Source of the DNA: a virus
DNA length: 59,810 nucleotides
IMG/VR virus record: IMGVR_UViG_3300035182_000400
Location: 1 to 59,810 of that record
Direction: 5' to 3' (one strand)
Shown here: in pieces, positions 30,203 to 40,500 of the stretch
Layout: every line of letters starts with the position of its first letter
Numbering within the stretch: position 1 is the first letter of the stretch
Notes under the pieces: model-generated
What the model was told of the DNA's origin: nothing
The model's database searches: none
Seen by the model: the letters and a program-made list of their open reading frames with translations, nothing else
Made by a program: the position numbers and the translations under genes

Positions 30203-32068
30203 TCAATTTAAAATTCGACTGACTCCGTCAATCTTTTTTATGTATAATTCGTTCTCTGCTCCCACAGGGTCATTTCTATGCGAAACAACCATCGTAGTAA
30301 CCCCAATATGTTCTAAGATATTCACAACATCTCTTTGTCCAGTCGCATCTAATCCATCAAATACTTCATCTAATATCAACAAATTAAGTCCACCTGTTGG
30401 AGCAGACATATTCATTAACTTCTGAAGTCCCACGATATTAGCAAGATTTATACGACCTTTCTCACCTCCAGAATATCTCTTGAAACTGCCTAAATTACTA
30501 CCATTCCTCAAAATAGAAACGTTAATCTTCTCAGACAGTTCACCGTTTTTTAACTCTGTAAATCCATCAATCTGAACTTGCAAATCTGAATTGAACTTCT
30601 TTAAATAACTGTTCGTCATACCTTCGATTATCTTCACACTCTTATTACTTAAATAAGTGCTGAATCCTTTCTTACCAAAGTGGTGAATCCAAAAGTCTAT
30701 ATCAGAAATTTCTCCTTTGAGTAAATCTAGTTCTTCATTCTTAAAACGCTTCTGTTTCTCAGTTTCTGCTAATTTTAGTCTAACTTCCTTAATCTTGCTC
30801 TTATTATCAGAAATCTTAGATAATTTTTCTATTGAGTCTTTTAATTTTTCTCTGTTCCTATTATTTGTATCAATCTCGTCATTTATACCTTTTATCTTAT
30901 TTTCAAGCCTATTAATCTTCAAAACTAATTCTTGCTTTTTTGTAGATTGTTCTTTTATAGTATTAATTTCTTGTTCTTTTAAGACTATTTTCTTTTGTAT
31001 TTTCTTCACGTTTGACTTGGCAATCTGCAACTCTTCTTCAGAGTATTCTATCAATTCATCAATCTCTGAAACATCAATCTCGGATGAAGGATTGAACTCA
31101 TGGTCGCAAGCTGGACAAGATATTGCACCTTCTTTTATAGTTCCTAAATGTTCTATTGTGGATTCTATATTTCTTGTTTTGATTTTAGCTTTCTTTAACT
31201 TGTCTTCTATTAAATCTAAAGACAGCCTTGCCTCTTTTAAAGTGCTCTCGTCAACATTAATAAGGTTGTTCTTGTTCTTCAATTCTTTAACTAGGATTCC
31301 TTGTTCACCTTTAGCCACTATCAACATATCAGTTTCTGATTGTAAGGCAACTATATCCTCTTTGAGATGTCTTATCTCTGTATCATTAGAATCAACTTTA
31401 GAATTTCTCAATTCATCAATGTCTTGTTCGTAAACCTCAATTTTAGAATCTAAGGAATTTATTGAATCTTCTATTTTTCTTAGTTTTGAAGACTCTAATT
31501 CTTTCTTCTGTATTTTCAGATTATCTACAATAGTACTAATTTTATCAGTATTCGATAACCTAGATATTATGTTTTTCTTTTCTGTATCGTTCACAGTCAA
31601 GAATGAAAAATTGGTATCTTGCCCTATAATAAAAAAATGTAATAAATCTTCTCTAGACAAACCAATCAATTCATATATCCTTTGATTAGCTTCATTGACT
31701 GATGTTATCTCCTTGTTGAGTTCATTATTTTCCCAGATTTCAACCCTAGCAGATTTCTTTCTATGAAACCATCTTCTGATTGACAATTCATTTACATCAC
31801 TTAATTGATTATCAAGATTAAATTCGACATAAGTACAATCTTCTCCATCTTGTATAAAATCTTCTTTGTTAACATCTCTACAAGTCAAACCAGTCGTTGC
31901 TAAGGATATTGCTTCAATCAACGTGGATTTACCAGAACCATTACTGTCTGCTCCAGGGTCAGTATCATTAACCCCGAATACCATCGTACATCTATTTCTT
32001 GAGAACTCGTACTCTGTTTCTGAGTGCGTCATCAAGGCTGTCATCTTTATTGACTTTGCTTGCCACAT
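30203..32068 (-). CDS. sbcC: SbcC/Rad50-like recombination ATPase (T4 gp46 type)
   Basis: 621 residues from ATG 32068; a longer frame begins at TTG inside the upstream gene. ABC-ATPase halves flank a long coiled coil: Walker A FGVND...GSGKST (about 31-49), the zinc-hook SCPACDHEF near residue 318, the signature YSGGEKGR near 530 and Walker B LLILDEVFDGLD near 560. With SbcD it forms the nuclease that processes DNA ends for strand invasion. The coils are shorter than in E. coli SbcC, as in T4 gp46. Confidence 0.92.
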   Translation of the reverse strand: MWQAKSIKMTALMTHSETEYEFSRNRCTMVFGVNDTDPGADSNGSGKSTLIEAISLATTGLTCRDVNKEDFIQDGEDCTYVEFNLDNQLSDVNELSIRRWFHRKKSARVEIWENNELNKEITSVNEANQRIYELIGLSREDLLHFFIIGQDTNFSFLTVNDTEKKNIISRLSNTDKISTIVDNLKIQKKELESSKLRKIEDSINSLDSKIEVYEQDIDELRNSKVDSNDTEIRHLKEDIVALQSETDMLIVAKGEQGILVKELKNKNNLINVDESTLKEARLSLDLIEDKLKKAKIKTRNIESTIEHLGTIKEGAISCPACDHEFNPSSEIDVSEIDELIEYSEEELQIAKSNVKKIQKKIVLKEQEINTIKEQSTKKQELVLKINRLENKIKGINDEIDTNNRNREKLKDSIEKLSKISDNKSKIKEVRLKLAETEKQKRFKNEELDLLKGEISDIDFWIHHFGKKGFSTYLSNKSVKIIEGMTNSYLKKFNSDLQVQIDGFTELKNGELSEKINVSILRNGSNLGSFKRYSGGEKGRINLANIVGLQKLMNMSAPTGGLNLLILDEVFDGLDATGQRDVVNILEHIGVTTMVVSHRNDPVGAENELYIKKIDGVSRILN

Positions 32069-32426
32069 ACTTAACTTTATTAGGATTTTGTACAAATTTA
32101 AAATTAGGAGGCAAATAAATTTCCCCAACTCTCTTATGTATTGCTTTGACTATATCTAACTTTGATTTAGATTTCAATATATCATTAGCAGATTTTAAGG
32201 TCTTTGATAATTTAGTGTAATACGGTGTCAATCTTGTGCCTGTTACTGCTTCTGTAACCATCCAAAGAACTAATTTACCCTTTATTTTTTTACTTATGAA
32301 AAAATCAAAATTATCAAATTCTTCAAATTTTATCGGTTTGCCATCTACTTTCTTAAAGCTGTTGCCACATCTGATATAACAACTTTCAGAACACCTCTTA
32401 TATTTTCTTGCTATGACTCTTTTCAT
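31992..32426 (-). CDS. Hypothetical basic protein (144 aa)
   Basis: The start overlaps the SbcD stop (ATGA) and the end overlaps the SbcC start by 77 nt, a long overlap that links all three. CSESCYIRCG near residue 13-22 may bind metal. Basic C-terminus. Position between the SbcD and SbcC genes suggests a role in end processing or a small partner, but no family is recognised. Confidence 0.55.
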   Translation of the reverse strand: MKRVIARKYKRCSESCYIRCGNSFKKVDGKPIKFEEFDNFDFFISKKIKGKLVLWMVTEAVTGTRLTPYYTKLSKTLKSANDILKSKSKLDIVKAIHKRVGEIYLPPNFKFVQNPNKVKYVASKVNKDDSLDDALRNRVRVLKK

Positions 32427-33454
32427 AACTTCAAATACTTTAATCCTTGTTTTCGATTATCTGTCGAAATATTCTGAATTCTGCAATAGTCAATAAAATG
32501 CTTAGTTATCTTCTTAGAATCCATTTGTGTGAATTCACCTTCTTCAACTTTCAGAATCTCACCATTTATTTCTTCTGACTCGAATTTACAATCTATTCCT
32601 TCATCTGTAAATTTTGAAAGGTTTATTTTGTCAATATCAGTCTTACTTCCTTGAAATATGAACCTTACATTGTCTTCTGTTTCTCTGTGAAATTCTAATT
32701 CATTTTCTATTGAAGATACATCTGAAGCGTCAAGTTTTACCTTTATATATCTTTTAAATTTAGATTGTACAAATTCAAGACTGCCATCTGATTTTATCAA
32801 TGTGAATCCTTTATCAGAAATATTCTCTCCATAATTAGCTTGATATGCAGAACCTATGTAATGTATAAAATTTCCTATTAAAGAAGCATCATGGTAGTGA
32901 CCAACTAAAACCTTATCCCATTTTTTCATACGCTTAACTGAGATACCATCTTCAACAATACTCCCGTCATTATTGCGAACTCCGTTGAATGATTTATGAG
33001 TTATTAGTATGTTTATCGCTTTGTTTTTTGACTTAGAAACTTTTTCTAAATCTTCTAATCTTTTTGAATAAGAACCAGTAAAATAAGGCAGAAAACCTAT
33101 AAATACATTTCCAATTATTATGTGACCACTATCTCTTATTAAAGTGAAAGATTTGTAGCCATCAAATACATCTAAATAGCTTGATTCACTATCTTGGTCT
33201 GTCTTGTCATGATTGCCCCCAATACCTATAATTTCTAGGCCATATGAATCAACTATATTAAAGATTTTCTTCATCCTTAGTAATGTCTGAAGATTTTGTC
33301 CGATTCTATTGGTGAACCAATCTCCAGCGTGACTTATAGTATTACAACCTTCTGATTTACACAACTCGCAAGCTTGGATGAAAATATCCTCAACTAAGTC
33401 AAGATTGTCTTTTTTCAAATGTGTATCTGTTAATAGTACTGATATAGTCTTCAT
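32423..33454 (-). CDS. sbcD: SbcD/Mre11-like nuclease (T4 gp47 type)
   Basis: Metallophosphoesterase with all metal-binding motifs: LTDTHLK (D10, H12), HAGDW (D45), GGNHDK (N81-H82-D83), ITHKS and GHYHD. 343 residues. Partner of the SbcC-like ATPase encoded downstream, acting as exonuclease that exposes single strands for UvsX. The long C-terminal part provides the usual capping domain. Confidence 0.92.
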   Translation of the reverse strand: MKTISVLLTDTHLKKDNLDLVEDIFIQACELCKSEGCNTISHAGDWFTNRIGQNLQTLLRMKKIFNIVDSYGLEIIGIGGNHDKTDQDSESSYLDVFDGYKSFTLIRDSGHIIIGNVFIGFLPYFTGSYSKRLEDLEKVSKSKNKAINILITHKSFNGVRNNDGSIVEDGISVKRMKKWDKVLVGHYHDASLIGNFIHYIGSAYQANYGENISDKGFTLIKSDGSLEFVQSKFKRYIKVKLDASDVSSIENELEFHRETEDNVRFIFQGSKTDIDKINLSKFTDEGIDCKFESEEINGEILKVEEGEFTQMDSKKITKHFIDYCRIQNISTDNRKQGLKYLKL

Positions 33455-33484
33455 CCTTATTCGGTATTTTTATAATAAACTATG

Positions 33485-34573
33485 CTAGTGAGATGGATAC
33501 CGTTCTTCAGTCACATCATCGTGTCTAACATCGGTTATTTTCTTAGTCAATATGTCTAACAATTTATTTCTTTCATAATAAAGCTCAAAGAAAGTCCTCT
33601 TGCTCTTCCATTGCATTTTACCCATGAAATCATAAACTGTAGCAGATTTCTTTTTGATTATATTTTTGTCTACAGCATATTGTATATCTTCATCTGAAAG
33701 AATTATACCATATCCTAACAATATTGTTACTTTCGTTTTCTTTCTGCTCCCAAAGTCATTCTTAACAACTTTCATCTCGGTGTATTGTGCAACTTCTATC
33801 TCATCAATTTTCTCATGTCCAACTAAAGTTGTTCTTAATCTAATGGTAGGAAAAAATTGTATCCATTCTCCACCTCCTGATTTCTTCTCCTTTGACATAC
33901 CACCTATTTGGTCGTGTACGTGATTCAAAATTATAAAATGCACAATAGAGTTATACATCTCTCCAGTTAGAAATTTAGCAAACATTTTAGCAGATTTAGC
34001 AAAAGACGCCATTTGAGCATGTTTCAATTCTGATATGTCCTGACCTTTAGCTAGTTTGGATTCCATAGTCTTGGTATTCTCTTCTAAAGTGTCTAATTCA
34101 GCCTTAGACAACGTTGCACCTAAAGAATCCCACATGAAATAAAACTTTGGATTTTCATCCATACCCTCTTCTTTGAAGATTTTTTTAACATCTTCTATTA
34201 ATTTTTTGACCTTCATAAACATCTCCTCAACATACCTTATCTTTATGATAACTACTTTGGAGGGGTCAATACCTATTTTGATAGCATAATCCTTGTTATC
34301 TCTATTCTCTGAAGAAAGTATGACAGCAATCCCATCCTTTTGTTTCTTTAAGAAATGCTTCATTCCTTGTAATGCTAAAGTTGTCTTGCCAGACCTAGAA
34401 AGTCCAGCAATCTCTATCATTCCTGTGGGGAAACCTAGCACTCCTAAGTTGTAATCCAATTCAGGACTTCCTGTTGGAACCCAACTTTTGTTGTCTCTGA
34501 AGTTATCCTTGTCAGAAAATTTAACAACATCTTCACTATTGAATCTCTTAACTAATTTATCAACAACGCTCAT
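33485..34573 (-). CDS. uvsX: UvsX/RecA-like recombinase
   Basis: RecA-fold ATPase of 362 residues: Walker A GLSRSGKTT (57-65), a FYFMWDSLG Walker-B-like strand (about 147-155), and NHVHDQIGGM with GGGEWIQFFPTIRL further on, as in phage UvsX/RecA proteins. It forms filaments on single-stranded DNA to invade homologous duplexes for recombination-dependent replication. The UvsY-like, SSB-like, SbcC and SbcD genes around it make a complete set. Confidence 0.85.
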   Translation of the reverse strand: MSVVDKLVKRFNSEDVVKFSDKDNFRDNKSWVPTGSPELDYNLGVLGFPTGMIEIAGLSRSGKTTLALQGMKHFLKKQKDGIAVILSSENRDNKDYAIKIGIDPSKVVIIKIRYVEEMFMKVKKLIEDVKKIFKEEGMDENPKFYFMWDSLGATLSKAELDTLEENTKTMESKLAKGQDISELKHAQMASFAKSAKMFAKFLTGEMYNSIVHFIILNHVHDQIGGMSKEKKSGGGEWIQFFPTIRLRTTLVGHEKIDEIEVAQYTEMKVVKNDFGSRKKTKVTILLGYGIILSDEDIQYAVDKNIIKKKSATVYDFMGKMQWKSKRTFFELYYERNKLLDILTKKITDVRHDDVTEERYPSH

Positions 34574-34586
34574 AATTTTAATGTTT

Positions 34587-34614
34587 AAAAAAGGGGAGCA
34601 ATTAACTCCCCTTT
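34587..34614 (-). terminator. Rho-independent terminator
   Basis: Minus-strand AAAGGGGAG (34614-34606) pairs with CTCCCCTTT (34598-34590), 9 bp, followed by TTTTTT to 34587. It separates the ssDNA-binding gene from the recombinase gene, so uvsX probably has its own promoter or is read through. Confidence 0.85.
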
Positions 34615-34633
34615 CATATTATAAATTCAAAGA

Positions 34634-35794
34634 TTACTTTTTACCTTTTTTCAGTCTTGCACGAATATCATCCATACTCATCTTTCCTTTGGTCTTAGGC
34701 TTTTCGTCTTCATCCTCATCGTCTTCATCATCATCGTCTTCATCCTCATCGTCTTCATCCTCTTCAACAACTACTTTTTTGACAGGCTTTTTCTTTGGAG
34801 TTGGTTTTTCATCCTCATCTTCATCCTCATCGTCTTCATCTTCATCCTCATCCTCATCCTCATCCTCATCTTCATCGTCTTCAACAACTACTTTCTTAGA
34901 AGTTTTCTTAGGCTCAGGCTTCTTAGAAGTTTTCTTCTTAGGTTTTTCATCTTCGTCATCGTCATCGTCATCAGAATCTCCGTATTGAGACTTAACCTTC
35001 TCAACAATCTCTAACCAATCTTCATCATCAAAGAAATCAATCTCATGCTCAGAATCAAAGAATCTTAAACCTTCTAAAGCAAGTTCAAAATCTTTAGTGC
35101 TATACACGTTCAAATAAAGTTCTTGTAATGACTTAGCCTTATCGAACTTCTCAAGATTTTCATCTGAAATCGGTGTTGCTTTCTTTCCTACAGACACCTC
35201 GTAGTAATCTTCACCTTTTTTCTTATTAGGCTTAGAATTATATTTAATCAACAAAGGCAGACCTTCGTCAATATCAGTGAATGGGTCAACTTCAATCGGT
35301 TCATCATCATCCTCTACAAAAGTGGCTTTATTGATAGCATCACGAACAGTTTTCTTAAAAGAAATCAATCCAAATTCTCTTTGTTCTTTTGAGATTTTTT
35401 CTGAATAAGCAATCCAAGAATGCTCTGCTCCAAGACCACCTTTCCAGTCAGTTACTTTAGAAAGTTTATCCTTATCATCAAGGTGTTTTTTGCAGTAATC
35501 AACATACTCATCAATTACATCTAATTTTGTTCCTCCATGTTGTCTAGAGTTCAATACAGTTCTCTTGACTGGGTCTCCATTCTCACCTTCGATAGTAAGC
35601 CAATGTCTCTTTCTTAATATAAAGAAATCCACACCGTCATGAGCTGGGAATAATCGGAACTTGTTTGTTTTTCCTTCTTCAATTTCCAAGAACTCATTTT
35701 TTGAAAATGCTCCTATGAGCTCATTTTCTTTGTCTACCTTTTGTTTAAGTAAATCAACCTTCGCAGGCTTGTACTTGCTTCTTAAATTTGCCAT
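34634..35794 (-). CDS. Single-stranded DNA-binding protein-like (T4 gp32 type)
   Basis: 386 residues. The first 250 form a compact domain with EIEEGKTNKFRLFPAHDG near 37-54, the KxRxxPx beginning typical of gp32-like phage SSBs. It is followed by alternating acidic blocks and Lys modules: PKKKTSKKPEPKK, KPTPKKKPVKKVVV, with long ED runs, then a C-terminal basic tip. Acidic tails of SSBs recruit replication proteins. Placed next to uvsX, UvsY-like and polymerase genes. Confidence 0.7.
   Translation of the reverse strand: MANLRSKYKPAKVDLLKQKVDKENELIGAFSKNEFLEIEEGKTNKFRLFPAHDGVDFFILRKRHWLTIEGENGDPVKRTVLNSRQHGGTKLDVIDEYVDYCKKHLDDKDKLSKVTDWKGGLGAEHSWIAYSEKISKEQREFGLISFKKTVRDAINKATFVEDDDEPIEVDPFTDIDEGLPLLIKYNSKPNKKKGEDYYEVSVGKKATPISDENLEKFDKAKSLQELYLNVYSTKDFELALEGLRFFDSEHEIDFFDDEDWLEIVEKVKSQYGDSDDDDDDEDEKPKKKTSKKPEPKKTSKKVVVEDDEDEDEDEDEDEDEDDEDEDEDEKPTPKKKPVKKVVVEEDEDDEDEDDDDEDDEDEDEKPKTKGKMSMDDIRARLKKGKK
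34700..34976 (-). repeat. Low-complexity Asp/Glu-coding repeats
   Basis: Three tracts of GAGGAT/GAAGAC-type triplets on the minus strand (34703-34765, 34810-34882 and 34949-34972) encode the acidic runs of the ssDNA-binding protein. The plus-strand serine-rich frame over this region is an artefact. Confidence 0.85.
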
Positions 35795-35823
35795 TGATTT
35801 ATTTTTATTTTTAATTAACCTTG

Positions 35824-36357
35824 TTACTTGATTTTTCCGTCCTTTATCTTAAAGTAGACATTATTCATCTGTCTTTGAATTATATCTAAATCTACATCTC
35901 CAGGTCTCAGAGTCATACTCAATTTATCCAGCTTAGTTGACTTATCCCTAGCAGCTTGATAAATAGAATACATATACTCTTTTTCTTTCTGTATTCGGTG
36001 CATTTTGACTCTCTTCACCTTCCAAATCTTATCACAAAGTAAAGCACTTTCCACCTCATCCACAGTCGCTCTTTTGACTTTGCCCTTTTCATCTGAAGTC
36101 TCCATTTCATCTCTCAACTGATTTTTTCGCTTCGCTTCGTAAATCGACAAATCCAATTTGGCTTGTTGAAATTCATTATCCATATCCGCAGCAAGTAAAC
36201 CGAATTTATTCACAACAACAGGGAATGTGATTAATTCCGCCATCAGATTTGAATAATCAATTTTCAAAATCATATCTATGTCAATATCATTGAAATCCCC
36301 AACTTCAAATTTGACTACCTTTTCGCCAATATTGAATATTAATTCTTTACTTCTCAT
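35824..36357 (-). CDS. UvsY-like recombination mediator candidate
   Basis: 177 residues. The segment around 58-150, ADMDNEFQQAKLDLSIYEAK... then VESALLCDKIWKVKRVKMHRI and IYQAARDKSTKLD, resembles UvsY-type proteins: E/Q-rich helix, DEVESAL with basic stretch, then ARDKS. UvsY loads UvsX on SSB-coated DNA. Position directly upstream of the SSB-like gene (29-nt gap) supports this, but the family is hard to confirm by eye. Confidence 0.45.
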   Translation of the reverse strand: MRSKELIFNIGEKVVKFEVGDFNDIDIDMILKIDYSNLMAELITFPVVVNKFGLLAADMDNEFQQAKLDLSIYEAKRKNQLRDEMETSDEKGKVKRATVDEVESALLCDKIWKVKRVKMHRIQKEKEYMYSIYQAARDKSTKLDKLSMTLRPGDVDLDIIQRQMNNVYFKIKDGKIK

Positions 36358-36358
36358 A

Positions 36359-36625
36359 TTACTCTAATATTTCGTGTTTAATACTGTTTGTGTTTTGATG
36401 CACCTCAATCATCCTTTCAAGATAATCTTTGGCTTTCAATAAGTCTGTTAAATTCCTAGCCTTTGAACTTCCAGGTCTTGTGAACCTATCCAAATAACGC
36501 TTTACATTCTCTGAAGTCCAAACATCTCCATATTCAATTCCTTTTCTGTAATTCAAAGAAATCTGGTCAAACTCTTTGTCACCATATTTGGCCCTGTTTG
36601 ATTTTTCTAATTCAGTTAAATCCAT
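36359..36625 (-). CDS. DUF3310-like small protein (88 aa)
   Basis: The C-terminal part GDVWTSENVKRYLDRFTR... LTDLLKAKDYLERMI resembles the phage DUF3310 pattern (GNVIKYLxRxxxK, then DLxKAxxYLExxI). Function of that family is not known. Overlaps the HD gene's stop by 10 nt. Confidence 0.4.
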   Translation of the reverse strand: MDLTELEKSNRAKYGDKEFDQISLNYRKGIEYGDVWTSENVKRYLDRFTRPGSSKARNLTDLLKAKDYLERMIEVHQNTNSIKHEILE

Positions 36626-37215
36626 TTTTGTTTGTCTATTATTTCTATTAAAATAGTCGTATTATAGTTTTTAAGATAAGGCATAGCATCAATACAAGAT
36701 TCCTTAACTCTTTGAACACAATATATTTGCTGCTCAACAAGAGCAGTATTGCCAAGGCTTAATTCCTTTTTTAGATAAAATAACATGGACAACCAATCCG
36801 CAACCTTTACTAACTTCTTTATGTGATATGGTATTTCTAAAGACATAATATCAGACATAAGTTTTTCAGAATTTCTGGACGTGTCAAACTTTTCTGCTAC
36901 TTTTTCTTTAACTATCAACTCCAGCAAATACCTTAGTTCTTCACCATGTTTAGTTCCATACTTTACACCGTGAACAATGTCTCCTGTGAACATCTCATCG
37001 AAATCATGGAACATCCCATAAGTAGTTGCAAATAGCTTATTTTGACAATCATTTTTGTCAAAAATTTCTTCAGACAACAACCTAGTAACCATAGCTACAA
37101 AGAATGAATGATGAGCTACTGTTTCATCTTTAATTCTATTTAATCCATTCCAACGAACCATATTGTTTAATTGGTCGAAATCAGGGTCATGGAAGATTTT
37201 ATCAATTATATTCAT
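36616..37215 (-). CDS. HD-domain nucleotide phosphohydrolase (YfbR-like)
   Basis: Metal-binding pattern H34/H35 (VAHHS), HDFDE (H70-D71) and a final Asp in VKVADWLSM (about 138) are those of HD hydrolases such as the dNMP 5'-nucleotidase YfbR. 199 residues. In a phage it may adjust deoxynucleotide pools. It lies between small genes and polymerase, consistent with DNA synthesis. Substrate not known from sequence. Confidence 0.75.
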   Translation of the reverse strand: MNIIDKIFHDPDFDQLNNMVRWNGLNRIKDETVAHHSFFVAMVTRLLSEEIFDKNDCQNKLFATTYGMFHDFDEMFTGDIVHGVKYGTKHGEELRYLLELIVKEKVAEKFDTSRNSEKLMSDIMSLEIPYHIKKLVKVADWLSMLFYLKKELSLGNTALVEQQIYCVQRVKESCIDAMPYLKNYNTTILIEIIDKQKWI

Positions 37216-37531
37216 TTGCTAATATTTCTTGTTCGATAATACTTAACTCTGCTTCATTCGTTTCTTCTATTTGTGCAGATGTTCTTTTTTCAAATCTCCA
37301 AGTAGCAAATGCAGGCTCTTGCATTCTGTTAATCAATTTTATAAATATTGCAGGATTTGAAATCTCTTCTAATAAAATTCCTACCACTATATCATCATTG
37401 AAATAAATCTCTTTGACAGTATATGGTTTTCCTTTCTTGACCCAATTCACATACATATTGATTATCGGAAAAATCATTTCTGACTTTATAGAATCATTAA
37501 TACACAATACTTTATCTCCAACTTCAAACAT
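37202..37531 (-). CDS. Hypothetical protein (109 aa)
   Basis: Beta-type first half (VGDKVLCIND, YTVKEIYFNDDIVVGILLEE), like a small SH3-type barrel, and a Glu-rich end. Overlaps the HD gene by 14 nt and lies 6 nt after the polymerase. No known motif. Confidence 0.5.
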   Translation of the reverse strand: MFEVGDKVLCINDSIKSEMIFPIINMYVNWVKKGKPYTVKEIYFNDDIVVGILLEEISNPAIFIKLINRMQEPAFATWRFEKRTSAQIEETNEAELSIIEQEILANEYN

Positions 37532-37537
37532 ATTATC

Positions 37538-40500
37538 TTAATTTATTACTAGGAACTCTGTTCTGCGTTCTGTTGAACCTCTCCTTTCGCTTACAGTATT
37601 TATAGATTTACCATATTGCTCTTGATAAGTAATCTTACAATTTATTGCAACCAAAGACTTATTTTTTTCTAATCTGTCTAATTTTTCTATAACTCTCTCA
37701 TAACAATCGTTCCATACAGTCACAATCATAACAACATTGTTAGATTCTACAGAAACTCTAGCATATGGCAATTTTGATTGTTTGTATTTCAGATGTTTAA
37801 TATACATTATCCTTCCTACTATTGTAGCATCTTTAGGAAATTTCAAATCCTTATAAGACTTTTTATCGTACTCTTCAGCAGATACAAAATTCTTAACAAG
37901 ATGCTTCACTTTATTTTTCTTCTCGTATCTTTGAAGAAGAGACAAGAAGTTTATGTCTCCGAATCCTGTTAGTGCTTTCTGTTCTGTAACCCAGTACCAA
38001 TTAGAATTAGAATTAGCGTCAAGTGTCTCAGGATATGGGTCTGATTTTGTTAATTTGGAATGATTTTCTAATAACGTCTTTCTGCTTTTTTCGTCTTCCA
38101 ATGGCAATCCATATTGACCTCCTATATTATCGAATGCTCCTGAAATTATCAAAGCCTTAACAACTCTTTTGTTCACCTTGGCTTTTGGAACTCTATTCAT
38201 AAAATCTTCTAAGTCGCTGAAGTCTCCATTCTCATTGCGTTCATTCAGCATTACATTGGCTGCAACTAATCCCACATTCTTAATCTTAGTTAAAGACCAA
38301 TATATGCTATTATCGTCAGGGAAACCAACGAAAAATAAGTCAGACTTATTGACACATGGTGGCTTTATTTTTATCTCAGAACCTATTTTACGTATCTCTG
38401 AAATCCTATTCGGAACTTCTTCATCATAAGACGCAAAATTTAATGAGGCAGTCCAAAACTCTAAAGGATATTTTACTTTCAAATATTGACACCAATATCC
38501 CATTAAAGCATATGCCGCTGAGTGCGACCTATTGAAACCATAACTAGAGAATGCCATTAGCTTGTCCCAAACGGCTTCTGCGCCATCACAATCTCCGTCA
38601 ATCATTTTAGAATAATTCTCTACAAATCTCGCTCTAAACTTTCCAAGATTTTCTTTATCGAATTTCTTTATATAAGTTCTGCATTCGTCAGCTTCCACAA
38701 GAGACAATCCTCCGACAACCATGGCTTGCATTATCTGTTCTTGATACACATAAAGTCCGTGCGTATTTTCAGTTACTATCTCCATGAATGGGTCAAATAT
38801 AGCTTTCTTCTTTCCGTGTTTTATATCGGCAAAATCTTTATGAGCATTTGAATCCATTGGTCCAGGTCTGAACAAGGCGTTCATAGAAATCAAATCTTCG
38901 ATACCATCTGGTCTAACATTTTTAGAATAAGTCTTCAAACCTGATGTCCCAAATTGAAATACATCTTCGCTCCACCCATATTTAAAAAATTCCATCACAC
39001 TAGGCAAATCTATTTTTATCTTATTTAGATTGACCTTTTTTCCTCTATTTTTCTTTATTAAATCAAGTATATTTCTAAATTTGTCTAACTGAGAAATACC
39101 TAAAATATCAGCCTTCAAAAATCCTGCAGCATCAATAAATTTCCCTTCCCATTCAGATACTAATTGTCCGTCAATCTTTTTTACAGGCATCCAATCATAT
39201 ATAGTCATGGGATTTCCATTCTTATCTTCTTTCGGAACTATAAGAACAGCAGATGCGTGTATTGAAGATGTTTTAGGTTGGTTGATAGATATTCTAACTA
39301 AGTCGCAAACTTCTGTATTATTCTGAACGAATTTCTTCAGTACAGGTTTTTCACAAGCATTTTTGAATATATCACCCCAAAAACTTTTACCAATTACATC
39401 AGGTATCTCCTTTGTTGCAAAATTAGCATCTTGGAATGAAATGCCCGACACTCTGGAGAAATCTTTCAAAGCAGATTTGTTCTTCATTCTGGCATAAGTA
39501 CCTATCGAACAAACGTTATTCTGTGTGTACTTCTCTTCGATATATTTTTTAACATCTTGTCTTCTTATTCCTTCAAAATCTATGTCTATATCAGGCAGAC
39601 TATCAGCAGACTTTGCTCTCTCTCCAGATACACGTGTCTTATTCAAAAAACGCTCAAATAACAAGTTATATTGAATAGGGTCAATTTCTATAATGCCTAA
39701 TAAATAAGCAACCAAAGAACCTCCAGCAGAACCCCTACCAGGTCCAACAAGTATGTTTTGTGTTTTACACCATTCCACAACATCCCAAAGCATTAGAAAA
39801 TAATCAACAAATCCTGCTCCTACAATTACACTATTTTCTTCTTCAAGTCTTTTGTAGTAACTGATTATTTTATCTTCGTCATCATGGAATTTATCTATTA
39901 CTTTCTTTTGAAATCCTTTGTCTAATAATTCGTGATATAATGATTCCGAATCAGGATGTTCAAATTTAGGCAACTTGTGATTTCCAGTATCAATAGAATA
40001 GTCACATGATTCAGCTATGACTACGGTATTTGAAACTGACTCTAATATAACATCGAATTTTTCAGGATTTTTTGAAAAAAGAGGCAAAATTTTATCTAAT
40101 GCCTGGTCTACAGTTTTATAATATTGGTCTTTAGAAGATAGCCTTGTTTTTCTATCGACTTGGTTCAAAATTGATTTTATTTTGTAATCTGTTTTCTCTA
40201 TATAATAAGAATCATTTATCATAACAGGCTTCAAAACGTCACTGAAGTTGTCTATGTAGAATCTCATATTACTCAAATGTTGCATATCTACAGAATCATC
40301 CTCGAACTCTACAGAATCAATTTGATAATACAAATCTTTCTTGAAATACTTTTTGTATTTTTTTAAAATCTTATTGGCTGACTCAGATGTTATGTTATGA
40401 TTAAAATAACTATCTAAAGGAATCACACAAATTATTCCGTCAACAAACTCAAACAACTCGTCTTCTGGAATGAACTTGTCATATTCTACATTTATTGCTT

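Noticed and set aside
30717-31433. Long plus-strand open frame, hydrophobic and Ser-rich
   Set aside because: It lies antisense to the coiled coil of the SbcC-like protein, whose Lys/Glu codons give long open Phe/Ser/Leu frames.
32068-32128. Longer N-terminus for the SbcC-like protein
   Set aside because: It starts at TTG inside the upstream gene; the Walker domain begins naturally after ATG 32068.
34488-34988. Plus-strand serine-rich open frame
   Set aside because: It mirrors the Asp/Glu triplets of the ssDNA-binding protein on the other strand; poly-Ser comes from the repeat composition.
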